Assembly: GCA_018389105.1 (NCBI GenBank)
Contig: JACATO010001068.1
Span: forward strand, 1-64,000
Direction: 5' to 3'
Source: Nautilus pompilius
Lineage: Eukaryota > Mollusca > Cephalopoda > Nautilida > Nautilidae
Length of the DNA stretch: 64,000 bases
Shown piece by piece: positions 1 through 12,748 of the stretch. Every line of letters starts with the position of its first letter. Positions within the stretch are counted from its first letter, which is position 1. The notes under the pieces are model-generated. The model saw nothing but the letters and a program-made list of their open reading frames with translations, was not told the origin of the DNA and made no database searches. Both the position numbers and the translations under genes were made by a program.

Positions 1-700
1 TTTACCTAATCACCCACTGATCTTCACATCCAGCCATCACATTAATATTCCGAATACTGGTCAGTGCCCGTAGACTTCCTCGGATTTATTTGCATCTGTA
101 GCATCCCCACTTTGAAAAACTGCGCCCGTGGTATATCTTGGTACCTTCCATTGCTAACATTTCGTAGTATCGAGTATAATGGCTCTGTTGTTAATTAATT
201 CAGTCTATAAAATTTGAAACAAGAAGGGAGTCCCTTCTCTGCCTGTTGACATCAGCCATATTCAGGAAGGTTAACGTTAGATTGTCCTCCCTGGTCTGCT
301 GTCTTCTCCCTCGTTAGTCTGAAATAATTAACTTTTTCTGAAAAGAATACGACGGCCGTTTTCCTGACAGTCTTGCATACTTGAACAGATACTTAGTGTT
401 GATTGATATTTACATATCTAGATGCAAATACCGGTTAATTTGACATCTTGACATCTAATCTTTAGAAGTTGACGCCATTAATTGTTTAGAAGAGAATAAA
501 TAAGAGTAATTTATAATCAGCTTTCCATCACTTTGAGTATTTTTGTCCTCAAGAGACGGAGTTTGACCTCCTTAGAAATCCAGTTTGCCCACGGAGCAGA
601 GGCTTTTGTATACATACTTTGTTGTGAGATACCTTGTTACCAGAAATTGGTTCCGGTAACAAATATCCACAGGTATTGTAGTATACAGGTAGACACCGGG
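1..700. repeat. Partial S unit at the left window edge
   Basis: This is the 3' part of an S monomer, cut by the window edge. It starts in the block 'cacccactgatcttcacatc' and runs through the conserved core near 600-700 into L1. It carries more single-base changes and indels than other copies: the usual 'ggctctctttcgtaatgattc' region at 180-205 reads ggctctgttgttaattaattc, and extra bases appear near 110, 640 and 700. At 676-685 it has the 'tatacagg' variant typical of cores next to an L unit. Confidence 0.85.
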
Positions 701-3700
701 ATGGCAACTGACATTTTGCACCGGCAGTCATCGCCTGTAGCTGCTGACATCTTAGACATAACAGCTTTAACTGCCGTCCCTGCGTCTGTAAGTTCGTCCA
801 ACTCTGCGTTTGCGACCATTTGAATTTCCGCGTTCGTAAATCACGTGACTGATGTCGTCACTCCTCCATTCGTAACTCACCACCGTCTCCCGTGATGTTC
901 CGTCTATTAATTAACATCTGTCGATTTTGACAGAACTTGTTTGTATCTTACAGCCTCCATGTAATGGCAATAAAAACATCACCCCCTATCCTTTGCAGCT
1001 AATGGCTCTCCCCCCTTAATAATCCGGCCTACTACCAGTGCAGCAGTTAGTCCCTTCGTCCACGTCATTTACTCAGGTAGGGTTAATGGTGGATTTACCT
1101 GTCTGTTCTTCTCTTTCCCCTTCGTGTGATCCGAGTCGATCACTGAGCCTGGAATGTATACGAGGTCCGTATTCTGTAAAACGGTAATTAGTTTAAATCG
1201 TTTTTCCCCACCTGAGATGTAAATTGAGGTTACCATAGAGACCGAGCACATCAGGATGTTTGGAGCTGGTAAATAGGAAAACTTTGGTATTCGGCCGGAA
1301 TCCGGGGGTCGGCCTCAGGATCTCTCCAAGATGGCGATCCGCAGTTAATCGGCCCTGAATAAGAGGGGAAAACCTACGGTACTCGGGAGGTAAGGGAGCG
1401 TTCATTTTCTGGGGTACGAAATCTTCAGGCCTCTCCTCGTTCAACAGTAAATCTGGTGACAATTCCTTATACGCTCTATGTTCTCACACTCGGAAAATCT
1501 CCAATGATTCCGAGCCCCATAAGGCTACATTCGTCTGGGACCCGAGAGAATAGTGGTGGGGAGACGTTGTATCCCGCCCACGATCTCTGACCAATCATCT
1601 TCGGCCGATACGCAGACTTATCTCCCCTGGACGTGCGGTAGTGCTGCCAATATGGACCCATCACCTCCGTAACTGAAGTCTGACAGGAAATAAAAATTTA
1701 CTACCTTATATCTGTTATAGTCGAACTGTTGGCTTTATTAATGGCAATAATTTGTAATATCAGTTCAACATTTTTGGGTTACAATCTTGTAGGGGAGACG
1801 GAGGACTTTTGGATTCCTCTACCGATATTTCTCAAATAACATTGGAATAGCAGTAACTGTCAGCCATTCTTATCTGGTGAATCAGCTTCTAGTGTTTAAG
1901 CTGATAAAAGAATCTGCCTTTCATTACCACATTAATGAAGTATCGGTTATTTTCAGTTTGTTTTCTCTTTAGCTGTTATATCTTCGAACCCGAATGGAGA
2001 ACGACTTTCATTTATTCGATATATCCGTTTACCTGTAGCAATGTGTGTACCTGGGTCGGCTGCTCCTTCAAGAAAACTCGTAGGTAATGCACCTGTACAG
2101 ATAGCGTTGCCCGGGATAATCTTTTTTTAGTTCACCAAAGATTTGTCATAAAACCGGAAATTTATTTTGTCGGGAATGGTGCCATTCATTTGGTAGACGT
2201 CTGCCTACAGTTAAAACACTCTCTATTATAACTGACGACTGTCCAGTATAAGGCCCTAATTATTGGCTAATATGGACCGATAGTTTTACACATTAAAAAC
2301 GACACCAGTTGATGGGACGCTTTCCCTTTTAAATTAGGCTAACTTCTAGGATAAGTACTACAACTAAAAACTGAAGAGATTTACAATCTACACAGGAAGG
2401 CGGCATCATGGTGATCTAGACTTAAGCTCAATTCAACGACGTCCATGTTTGAAAATGATGCTTAGCATAACAGCGAAATTTAAATTTATTTTGAAATAAC
2501 ACACCAGAACAATAATATCATAGAAGCCAAGCCATATATACATATACACCAGGTTCTGATCAAAAGATTATAATTTTACTGAAGGCAATTAACAAACAGA
2601 CACCGGCCAAAAATAATCTTACGGTAGTCAAGTAGCTTAGCCCTCCGAGGAAACAATGTAATAATCTCACACAGGAAATACCAGCTAAGGAAACTTGTCA
2701 GAAAATGAAAATTACCCAGAAGACAATTACTAACTGTACACGCTGGTTCAGAAATGATAAATGTGCCGAGGTCAGGTAACTCTACGAAACACCGGTCAGC
2801 AGGTGGTCATTTTACAGGGTTGACGCATCACCCAGGACACCGGTTCAGCAGGTGACCATATCACAAAAACTCAAATACACGAAACACCGGTCAGCAGGTG
2901 GTCATTTTACAGGGTTGATGCATCACCCAGGACAACCGGTCAGCAGGTGGTATTTTACAGGGTTGACGCATCACCCCAGGACACCGGTCAGGCAGGACCA
3001 TATCACCAAACTCAAACCACGAAACACCGGTCAGCAGGTGGTCATCTTACAGGGTTGACGCATCACCCAGGACACCGGTCAGCAGGTGACCATATCACAA
3101 AAACTCAAAATACACGAACACCGGTCAGCAGGTGGTTATTTTACAGGGTTGTATATTCACCCAGGACACCGGTCAGCAGGTTGACCATACCACCAAACTC
3201 AAATACACGAAACACCGGTCAGCAGGTGGGTCTTTTACAGGGTTGATGCATCACCCAGGGACACCGGTCAGCAGGTGACCATACCACCAAAACTCAAAAC
3301 ACGAAACACCGGTCAGCAGGTGGTTATTTTACAGGGTGATGCATCACCCAGGACACCGGTCAACAGGTGGATATGTTACAGGGTTGTGCATCACCCAGGA
3401 CACCGGTCAGCAGGTGACCATATCACCAAACTCAAATACACGAAACACCGGTCAGCAGGTGGCCATTTTACAGGGTTGATGCATCACCCAAGACACCGGT
3501 CAGCAGATGCCCATATCACCAAACTCAAATACACGAAACACCGGTCAGCAGGTGGTTTCTTTTACAGGGTTGATGCATCACCCAGGGACACCGGTCCACA
3601 GGTGGATATTTTACAGGGTTGATGCATCACCCAGGACACCGGTCAGCAGGTGACCATATCACCAAACTCAAATACACGAAACACCGGTCAGCAGGTGGCC

Positions 3701-5060
3701 ATTTTACAGGGTTGATGCATCACCCGGGACACCGGTCAGCAGGTGACCATATCACCAAACACCGGTCAGTAAACAATAATTCTCAAGAGCTCGACCAATA
3801 TTCTGGACCCAGACCGATGGGTGAATTATCGTTGGCGTTACCTAGGTAACACGTGAACTCGCCGTTTTCCGGAAAAGTCGATTATATTAATAAATACAAA
3901 CGGTAGAAAAACAGAATGATCGGGTCTGGAAAAGTTTCTTTTAACTGATATTTTTCTGTTTTTGTATAAGTAGAGATTATCAAATCCATGATTTTCCATC
4001 TTTTATTCCATCCTTCTCTGATACGATTCATTATTTCTAAATAAAATTAATTATTGAATCCAGTACTCCGGTTACTGGATAAGCAGACAGAAAGGGATTG
4101 AGAGACAGAGACAGATCTTCCTCAACCAGTGAACGACAGCTGTGACTTTCGATCCAAAAATGAATGTAGGATGGGTTAGGCTTAGGATTAACCCTTGCGG
4201 GTCCTATTTAGACTCCGCCGGTGTGCGGTATCAGGGAGAAGAATAGCAGCCAAGGAGAGGCAGGGAGGAAGATCAAACCAAGAACAGTGGACTGACCAGT
4301 CATCAAGGCGGTCCGACCTGGCCAGTCGGGGACTCGGTCATAATGGTTGGCTTCAGGTTGCAAGTAAACAATTTTCACGTCTTACCCTGAACTCCCTTCC
4401 TTTTTACAATTCGATTATTCGAGAGAAGGTCTAAACAGGTCTGTTTGTTGACTCTCTCCATGTTACTGCTGTTCTACGCCTGAAAAACCATATAATCGGA
4501 TTATCAAGAAAGAAACATCTCACTGTCCAATTTCACTATAAATGTGAAATATGGATCACCAGAGATACGTATAAAAAACACTTGAGTCAGCAAACTGGTA
4601 CAATGTTGGGGTCACATCCGGTTAGAAGAACCTCTTCATTCCATCCTCATACTTATTACTCTCTGTAAATTCTGCACACGATAGGTGTTCGATCTCCGGA
4701 CGGTGCTTCTGTCTGAAGAACATGACCATTTCCTGTGTCCGGTTCACCGTGACAGACCCCTCCGCTTGTGACTGACTAATTTTCAGTCCGCTATCTCTTT
4801 ATAAATTAGGGGGCTGACCAAACGCATCTCCGTCCTGCAGGGAATCTGTTCTTGTTCCTTAGTCTGTTTTATTTCATTACTAACCTTACTAATTGATTGG
4901 TAAATTGTTATATCAAGTAATTTACATACACAAGCCAAATATAAAAAAAAAGAGAAACAGAAAAAGGGGTAAATTGTATAGACCCACAAAAAAATGGGCT
5001 ATTTATACCGTAAATAAATGGGTCTTGTGGACTCTTTGGTTTGTCCACGTGTCAACTGAC
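701..5060. repeat. L unit, copy 1
   Basis: This is the longest L copy because its internal minisatellite (2,789-3,771) is expanded. The first 600 bp are a diverged relative of S. The remainder (about 1,300-5,050) is private to L. It contains many one-base insertions and deletions relative to L2-L4, for example at 1,368, 1,500, 1,560, 1,970 and 2,120. These break reading frames that are open in the other copies. Either this copy is older and decaying or its consensus is poorly polished. Confidence 0.9.
2789..3771. repeat. 48/45-bp minisatellite in L1 (about 21 units)
   Basis: The units share ACACCGGTCAGCAGGTG. Two linkers alternate irregularly: one about 31 bp (gtcattttacagggttgatg...) and one about 28 bp (accatatcaccaaactcaaa...). 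They give units of 48 and 45 bp. This is the longest copy, with many one-base indels. It ends in the truncated unit 'caccggtcagtaaac' found at the end of every copy. Confidence 0.93.
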
Positions 5061-8000
5061 CAGAGGCTTTTGTATACATACTTTGTTGTAAGATACCATG
5101 TTACCAGAAGTGGTGGTGCCGGTGACAAATCCAGGTATTGTAGTATAAAGAGGTAGACACGGGATGGCAACTGGCATTTGCACGGCAGTCATCGCCTTCA
5201 GGCTGTTGAAAGTTAGAGAACAGTTTTAAACATCGGTCAGATTTCCCGTCCGATTCCAATTGTGCGTCTATGGAATGGCAGAGAAACTATCATCAATGAA
5301 ATGTGGTGGTTCATAGATACCTCCGATAAAGATTCGGCCAACTAACGGGGCAGTAATGGGTCCCTTCTACACCCAGCCGAAAGTTTTGTTACGGTAGCCA
5401 ATTATTCATTATTGGTTATGTCTATTCGTCAGTCTCTATGTTTGCCAACCACGTGAATGGTTCGGTCTCTTTTAACTAATCACCCAATGATCGTCACATC
5501 CAGCCATCACATTAATATTCCGAATACTGGTCAGTGCCCGTAGACTTCCTTGGATTTATTTGCATCTGTAGCATCCCCACTTTGAAAACTGCGCCCGTGG
5601 AATATCTTGGTACCTTCCATGCTAACATTTCGTAGTATCGAGTATAATGGCTCTCTTTGGTAATGATTCAGCCTATAAAATGTCAAACAAGAAGGGAGTC
5701 CCTTCTACTGCCTGTTGACTCAGCCATATTCAGGTAAGGTTAACGTTAGATTGTCCTCCCTGTTCTGCTGTCTTCTCCCTCGTTAGGTCTGAAATAATTA
5801 ACTGTTTCTGGAAAGAATACGACGGCCGTTTTCCTGACAGTCTTGCATACCTTAACAGATAATTAGTGTTGATTGATATTTACATATCTAGATGCAATTA
5901 CCGGTTAATTGTTAATCTTGACATCTAATCCTTAGAAGTTGACGCCATTAATTTTTAGAAGAGAAGAAACAAGAGTAATTTATAATCAGCTTCCATCATC
6001 TTGGAGTATTTTTGTCCTCAAGAGATGGGTTTGACCTCCGTTAGAATCCAGTTGCCCACGGAGCAGAGGCTTTTGTATACATACTTTGTTGTAAGATACC
6101 ATGTTACCAGAAGTGGTGCCGGTGACAAATATCCAGGTATTGTAGTATAAAGAGGTAGACACGGGATGGCAACTGGCATTTGCACGGCAGTCATCGCCTT
6201 CAGGCTGTTGAAAGTTAGAGAACAGTTTTAAACATCGGTCAGATTTCCCGTCCGATACCAATAGTGCGTTATGGAATGGCAGAGAAACTATCATCAATGA
6301 AATGTGGTGGTTCATAGATACCTCCGATAAAGATTCGGCCAACTAACGGGGGCAGTAATGGGTCCCTTCTACACCCAGCCGAAAGTTTTGTTACGGTAGC
6401 CAATTATTCATTATTGGTTATGTCTATTCGTCAGTCTCTATGTTTGCGAACCATCTCAATGGTTCGGTCTCTTTTATCTAATCACCCACTGATCGTCATA
6501 TCCAGCCATCACATTAATATTCCGAATACTGGACAGTGCCCGTAGACTTCCTTGGATTTATTTGCATCTGTAGCATTCTTCTTTGATCACTGCGCCCGTG
6601 GAATATCTTGGTACCTTCCATGCTAACATTTCGTAGTATCGAGTATAATGGCTCTCTTTCGTAATGATTCAGCCTATAAAATGTCAAACAAGAAGGGAGT
6701 CCCTTCTACTGCTGTTGACTCAGCCATATTCAGGTAAGGTTAACGTTAGATTGTCCTCCCTGTTCTGCTGTCTTCTCCCTCGTTAGGTCTGAAATAATTA
6801 ACTGTTTCTGGAAAGAATACGACGGCCGTTTTCCTGACAGTCTTGCATACCTTGAACAGATAATTAGTGTTGATTGATATTTACATATCTAGATGCAATT
6901 ATCGGTTAATTTGTTAATCTTTTCATCTAATCTTTAGAAGTTGACGCCATTAATTTTTAGAAGAGAAGAAACAAGAGTAATTTATAATCAGCTTCCATCA
7001 TCTTGGAGTATTTTTGTCTTCAAGAGATGGAGTTTGACCTCCGTTAGAATCCAGTTGCCCACGAGCAGAGGCTTTTGTATACATACTTTGTTGTAAGATA
7101 CCATGTTACCAGAAGTGGTGCCGGTGACAAACATCCAGGTATTGTAGTATAAAGAGGTAGCCCCTTGGAGGCAACTGGCATTTGCACGGCAGTCATCGCC
7201 TTCAGGCTGTTGAAAGTTAGAGAACAGTTATAAACATCGGTCAGATTTCCCGTCCGATACCAATAGTGCGTCTGTGGAATGGCAGAGAAACTATCATCAA
7301 TGAAATGTGGTGGTTCATAGATACCTCCGATAAAGATTCGGCCAACTAACGGGGCAGTAATGGGTCCCTTCTACACCCAGCCGAAAGTTTTGTTACGGTA
7401 GCCAATTATTCATTATTGGTTATGTCTATTCGTCAGTCTCTATGTTTGCCAACCACGTGAATGGTTCGGTCTCTTTTATCTAATCACCCAATGATCGTCA
7501 CATCCAGCGCTCTCAGTAATATTCCGAATACTGGTCAGTGCCCGTAGACTTTCTTGGATTTATATGCATCTGTAGCATTCTTCTTTGAAAACTGCGCCCG
7601 TGGAATATCTTGGTACCTTCCATGCTAACATTTCGTAGTATCGAGTATAATGGCTCTCTTTCGTCATGATTCAGCCTATAAAATGACAAACAAGAAGGGA
7701 GTCCCTTCTACTGCATGTTGACTCAGCCATAATCAGGTAAGGTTAACGTTAGATTGTTCTCCCTGTTCTGCTGTCTTCTCCCTCGTTAGGTCTGAAATAA
7801 TTAATTGTTTCTGGAAAGAATACGACGGCCGTTTTCCTGACAGTCTTGCATACCTGGAACAGATAATTAGTGTTGATTGATATTTACATATCTAGATGCA
7901 AATATCGGTTAATTTGTTAATCTTTTCATCTAATCCTTAGAAGTTGACGCCATTATTTTTAGAAGAGAGAAGAAACAAGAGTAATTTATAATCAGCTTCC

Positions 8001-9175
8001 ATCATCTTGGAGTATTTTTGTCCTCAAGAGATGGAGTTTGACTCCGTTAGAATCCAGTTGCCCACGGAGCAGAGGCTTTTGTATACATACTTTGTTGTGA
8101 GATACCATGTTACCAGAAGTGGTGCCGGTGACAAATCCAGGTATTGTAGTATAAAGAGGTAGACCCTGGAGGCAACTGGCATTTGCATGGCAGTCATCGC
8201 CTTCAGGCTGTTGAAAGTTAGAGAACAGTTTTAAACATCGGTCAGATTTCCCGTCCGATACCAATAGTGCGTTTATGGAATGGCAGAGAAACTATCATCA
8301 ATGAAATGTGGTGGTTCATAGATACCTCCGATAAAGATTCGGCCAACTAACGGGGCAGTAATGGGTCCCTTCTACACCCAGCCGAAAGTTTTTTACGGTA
8401 GCCAATTATTCATTATTGGTTATGTCTATTCGTCAGTCTCTATGTTTGCCAACCACGTGAATGGTTCGGTCTCTTTTATCTAATCACCCAATGATCGTCA
8501 CATCCAGCGCTCACAGTAATATTCCGAATACTGGTCAGTGCCCGTAGACTTCTTGGATTTATATGCATCTGTAGCATCCCCACTTTGAAAACTGCGCCCG
8601 TGGAATATCTTGGTACCTTCCATGCTAACATTTCGTAGTATCGAGTATAATGGCTCTCTTTTCGTAATGATTCAGCCTATAAAATGTCAAACAAGAAGGG
8701 AGCCCCTTCTACTGACTGTTTACTCAGCCATATTCAGGTAGGGTTAACGTTAGATGGTCCTCCCTGTTCTGCTGTCTTCTCCCTCATTAGGTCTGAAATA
8801 ATTAATTGTTTCTGGAAAGAATACGACGGCCGTTTTCCTGACAGTCTTGCATACCTGGAACAGATAATTAGTGTTGATTGATATTTACATATCTAGATGC
8901 AAATATCGGTTAATTTGTTAATCTTTTCATCTAATCCTTAGAAGTTGACGCCATTAATTTTTAGAAGAGAAGAACAAGAGTAATTTATAATCAGCTTCCA
9001 TCATCTTGGAGTATTTTGTCTCAAGAGATGGGACTTGAACTCCGTTAGAATCCAGTTGCCCACGGAGCAGAGGCTTTTGTATACATACTTTGTTGTGAGA
9101 TACCATGTTACCAGAAGTGGTGCCGGTAACAAATATCCAGGTATTGTAGTATAAAGAGGTAGACACGGGATGGCA
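5061..9175. repeat. Run of four S units
   Basis: Four complete S monomers lie here, with cores at about 5,065, 6,067, 7,071 and 8,074, followed by the core at 9,072 that leads into L2. The first two carry the 'ccatcacattaat' (type A) block and the third and fourth the 'cgctctcagtaat'/'cgctcacagtaat' (type B-like) block near 7,507 and 8,507. The unit at 5,986-6,342 lacks one base near 6,270 and therefore has a longer minus-strand open frame than its neighbours. Confidence 0.9.
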
Positions 9176-12100
9176 ACTGACATTTGCACGGCAGTTATCG
9201 TCTGTAGGCTGTTGATCGTTAGACATAACAGCTTTAACTGCCGTCCCTGCGTCTGTAAGTTCGTCCAACTCAGCGTTTGCGACCATTTGAATTTCCGCGT
9301 TCGTAAATCACGTGACTGATGTCGTCACTCCTCCATTCGTAACTCACCACCGTCTCCCGTGATGTTCCGTCTATTATTAACATCTGTCGATTTGACAGAA
9401 CTTGTTTGTATCTTACAGCCTCCATGTAATGGCAATAAAAACATCACCCCTATCCTTTGGCAGCTAATGGCTCTCCCCCTTAATAATCCGGCCTACTACC
9501 AGTCCAGCAGTTAGTCCCTTCGTCACAGTCATTTACTCAGGTAGGGTTAATGGTGGATTTACCTGTCTGTTCTTCTCTCTTCCCCTTCGTGTGATCCGAG
9601 TCGATCACTGAGCCTGGAATGTATACGAGGTCCGTATTCTGTAAAACGGTAATTAGTTTTAAATCGATTTTTCCCACATGAGATGTAAATTGAGGTTACC
9701 ATAGAGACCGAGCACATCAGGATGTCTGGAGCTGGTAAATAGGAAAACTTTGGTATTCGGCCGGAATCCGGGGTCGGCCTCAGGATCTCTCCAAGATGGC
9801 GATCCGCAGTTAATCGGCCCTGAATAAGAGGGGAAACCTACGGGACTCGGGAGGTAGAGGGAGCGTTCATTTTCTCGGGTACGAAATCTTCAGGCCTCTC
9901 CTCGTTCAACAGTAAATCTGGTGACAATTCCTTATACGCTCTATGTTCTTCACACTCGGAAAATCTCCAATGATTCCGAGCCCCATAAGGCTACATTCGT
10001 CTGGACCCGAGAGAATAGTGGTGGGGGGAGACGTGTATCCCGCCCACGATCTCTGACCAATCATCTTCGGCCGATACGGCAGACTTATCTCCCCTGGACG
10101 TGCGGTAGTTCTGCCAATATGGACCCATCACCTCCACTAACTGAAGTCTGACAGGAAATAAAATTTACTACCTTATATCTGTTATAGTCGAACTGTTGGC
10201 TTTTATTAGTGGCAATAATGTAATATCAGTTCAACATTTTTGGGTTACAATCTTTGTAGGGGAGACGGAGGACATTTTGGATTCCTCTACCGATATTTCT
10301 CAAATAACATTGGAATAGCAGTAACTGTCAGCCATTCTTATCTGGTGAATCAGCTTCTAGTGTTTAAGCTGATAAAAGAATCTGCCTTTCATTACCACAT
10401 TAATGAAGTATCGGTTATTTTCAGTTTGTTTTCATCTTTAGCTGTAATATCTTCGAACCCGAATGGAGAACGACTTTCATTTATTCGATATATCCGTTTA
10501 CCTGTAGCAATGTGTGTACCTGGGTCGGCTGCTCCTTCAAGAAAACTCGTAGGTAATGCACCTGTACAGATAGCGTTGCCGAGATAATTCCTTTTAGTTC
10601 ACCAAAGATTTGTCATAACCATAAACGTTCTAAAAACCGGATAATTATTTTGTCGGGAATGGTGCCATTCATTTTGGTAGACGTCTGCCTACAGTTAAAA
10701 CACTCTCTATTATAACTGACGACTGTCCAGTATAAGGCCCTAATATTGGCTAATATGGACCGATAGTTTTACACATTTAAATGACACCAGTTGATGGGAC
10801 GCTTTCCCTTTTAAATTAGGCTAACTTCTAGGATAAGTACTACAACTAAAACTGAAGAGATTTACAATCTACAGGAAGGCGGCATCATGGTGATCTAGAC
10901 TTAAGCTCAATTCAACGGACGTCCTGTTTGAAAATGATGCTTAGCATAACAGCGAAATTTAAATTTATTTTGAAATAACAAACCAGAACAATAATTTCAT
11001 AGAAGCCAAGCCATATATACATATACACCAGGTTCTGATCAAAAGATTATAATTTTACTGATGGCAAGTCACAACACAGACACCGGCCAAAAATAATCTT
11101 ACGGTAGCCAAGTAGCTTAGCCCTCCGAGGAAACAATGTAATAATTTCACACAGGAGATACCAGCTAAGGGAAACTTGTCAGAAAATGAAAATTACCCAG
11201 AAGACAATTACTAACTGTACACGCTGGTTCAGAAATGATAAATGTGCCGAGGTCGGGGTAACTCTACGAAACACCCGTCCAGCAGGTGGTCATTTTTACA
11301 GGGTTGATGCATCACCCCAGGACACCGGTCAGCAGGTGACCATACCACCAAATCAAATACACGAAACACCGGTCAGCAGGTGGTCATCTTACAGGGTTGA
11401 TGCATCACCCAGGACACCGGTCAGCAGGTGACCATATCACAAACACCGGTCAGTAAACAATAATTTCTCAAGAGCTCGACCAATATTCTGGACCCAGACC
11501 GGGGTGAATTATCGTTTGCGTTACCTAGGTAACACGAACTCGCCGTTTTCCCGGAAAAGTCGATTATTTAATAAATACAAACGGTAGAAAACAGAATGAT
11601 CGGGTCTGGAAAAGTTTCTTTTAACTGATATTTTTCTGTTTTTGTATAAGTAGAGATTATCAAATCCATGATTTTCCATCTTTTATTCCATCCTTCTCTG
11701 ATACGATTCATTATTCTAAATAAAATTAATTATTGAATCCAGTACTCCGGTTACTGGATAAGCAGACAGAAAGGGATTGAGAGACAGAGACAGATCTTCC
11801 TCAACCAGTGAACGACAGCTGTGACTTTCGATCCAAGAAATGAATGTAGGATGGGTTAGGCTTAGGATTAACCCTTGCGGGTCCTATTTAGGACTCCGCC
11901 GGTGTGGCGGTATCAGGAAGAAGAATAGCAGCCAAAGAGAGGCGGGGAGGAAGATCAAACCAAGAACAGTGACTGACCAGTCATCAAGGCGGTCCGACCT
12001 GGCCAGTCGGGGACTCGGTCATAATGGTTGGCTTCAGGTTGCAAGTAAACAATTTTCACGTCTTACCCTGAACTTCCCTTCCTTTTTACAATTCGATTAT

Positions 12101-12748
12101 TCGAGAGAAGGTCTAAACAGGTCTGTTTGGTTGACTCCTCTCCATGTTACTTGCTGTTCTACGCCTGAAAAACCATATAATCGGATTATCAAGAAAGAAA
12201 CATCTCACTGTCCAATTTCACTATAAATGTGAAATATTGATAACCAGAGATACGTATAAAAACACTTGAGTCAGCGAACTGGTACAATGTTGGGGCTCAC
12301 ATCCGGTTAGAAGAATCCTCTCTTCATTCCATCCTCATACTTATTACTCTCTGTAAATTCTGCACACGATAGGTGTTCGATCTCCGGACGGTGCTTCTGT
12401 CTGAAGAACATGACCATTTCCTGTGTCCGGTTCACCGTGACAGACCCCTCCGCTTGTGACTGACTAATTTTCAGTCCGCTATCTCTTTATAAATTAGGGG
12501 GCTGACCAAACGCATCTCCGTCCTGCAGGGATCTGTTCTTGTTCCTTAGTCTGTTTTATTTCATTACTAACCTTACTAATTGATTGGTAAATTGTTATAT
12601 CAAGTAATTTACATACACAAGCCAAATTATTAATAAAAAGAAAACAGAAAAAGGGGTAAATAGTATAGACCCACAAAAACATGGGGCTATTTATACCGTA
12701 AATAAATGGGTCTTGTGGACTCTCCGTTGGTGTCCACGTGTCAACTGA
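9176..12748. repeat. L unit, copy 2
   Basis: This is the shortest intact L. Its minisatellite (11,271-11,453) has only about four full units plus the terminal partial one. Otherwise it is collinear with L3. The stretch 10,240-10,587 is an open plus-strand frame that is also open in L3 and L4, but it begins with TTG rather than ATG. Near 11,500 four bases (tgat of 'cgatgggtg') are missing relative to L1. Confidence 0.9.
11271..11453. repeat. 48/45-bp minisatellite in L2 (about 4 units)
   Basis: This is the contracted version of the L minisatellite. It has the same left border (actctacgaa) and right border (cagtaaacaataat) as the other copies, so only the internal copy number changed. The first unit is altered (acacccgtccagcagg). 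Confidence 0.92.

Noticed and set aside
1193-1462. 89-codon minus-strand frame in L1 (begins MSPDLLLNEERPEDF)
   Set aside because: It looks protein-like, but indels interrupt the same frame in L2-L4, it starts with a non-ATG codon and no domain is recognised. Not supported as a gene.
4660-4720. Pol III B-box or tRNA-like element in L (gtgttcgatctccgg)
   Set aside because: There is one base too many for the B box and no cloverleaf or A box could be drawn around it.
9740-9790. CENP-B box in L (attcggccggaatccgggg)
   Set aside because: The spacing between TTCG and CGGG is nine bases, not the seven of the box, so it does not match.
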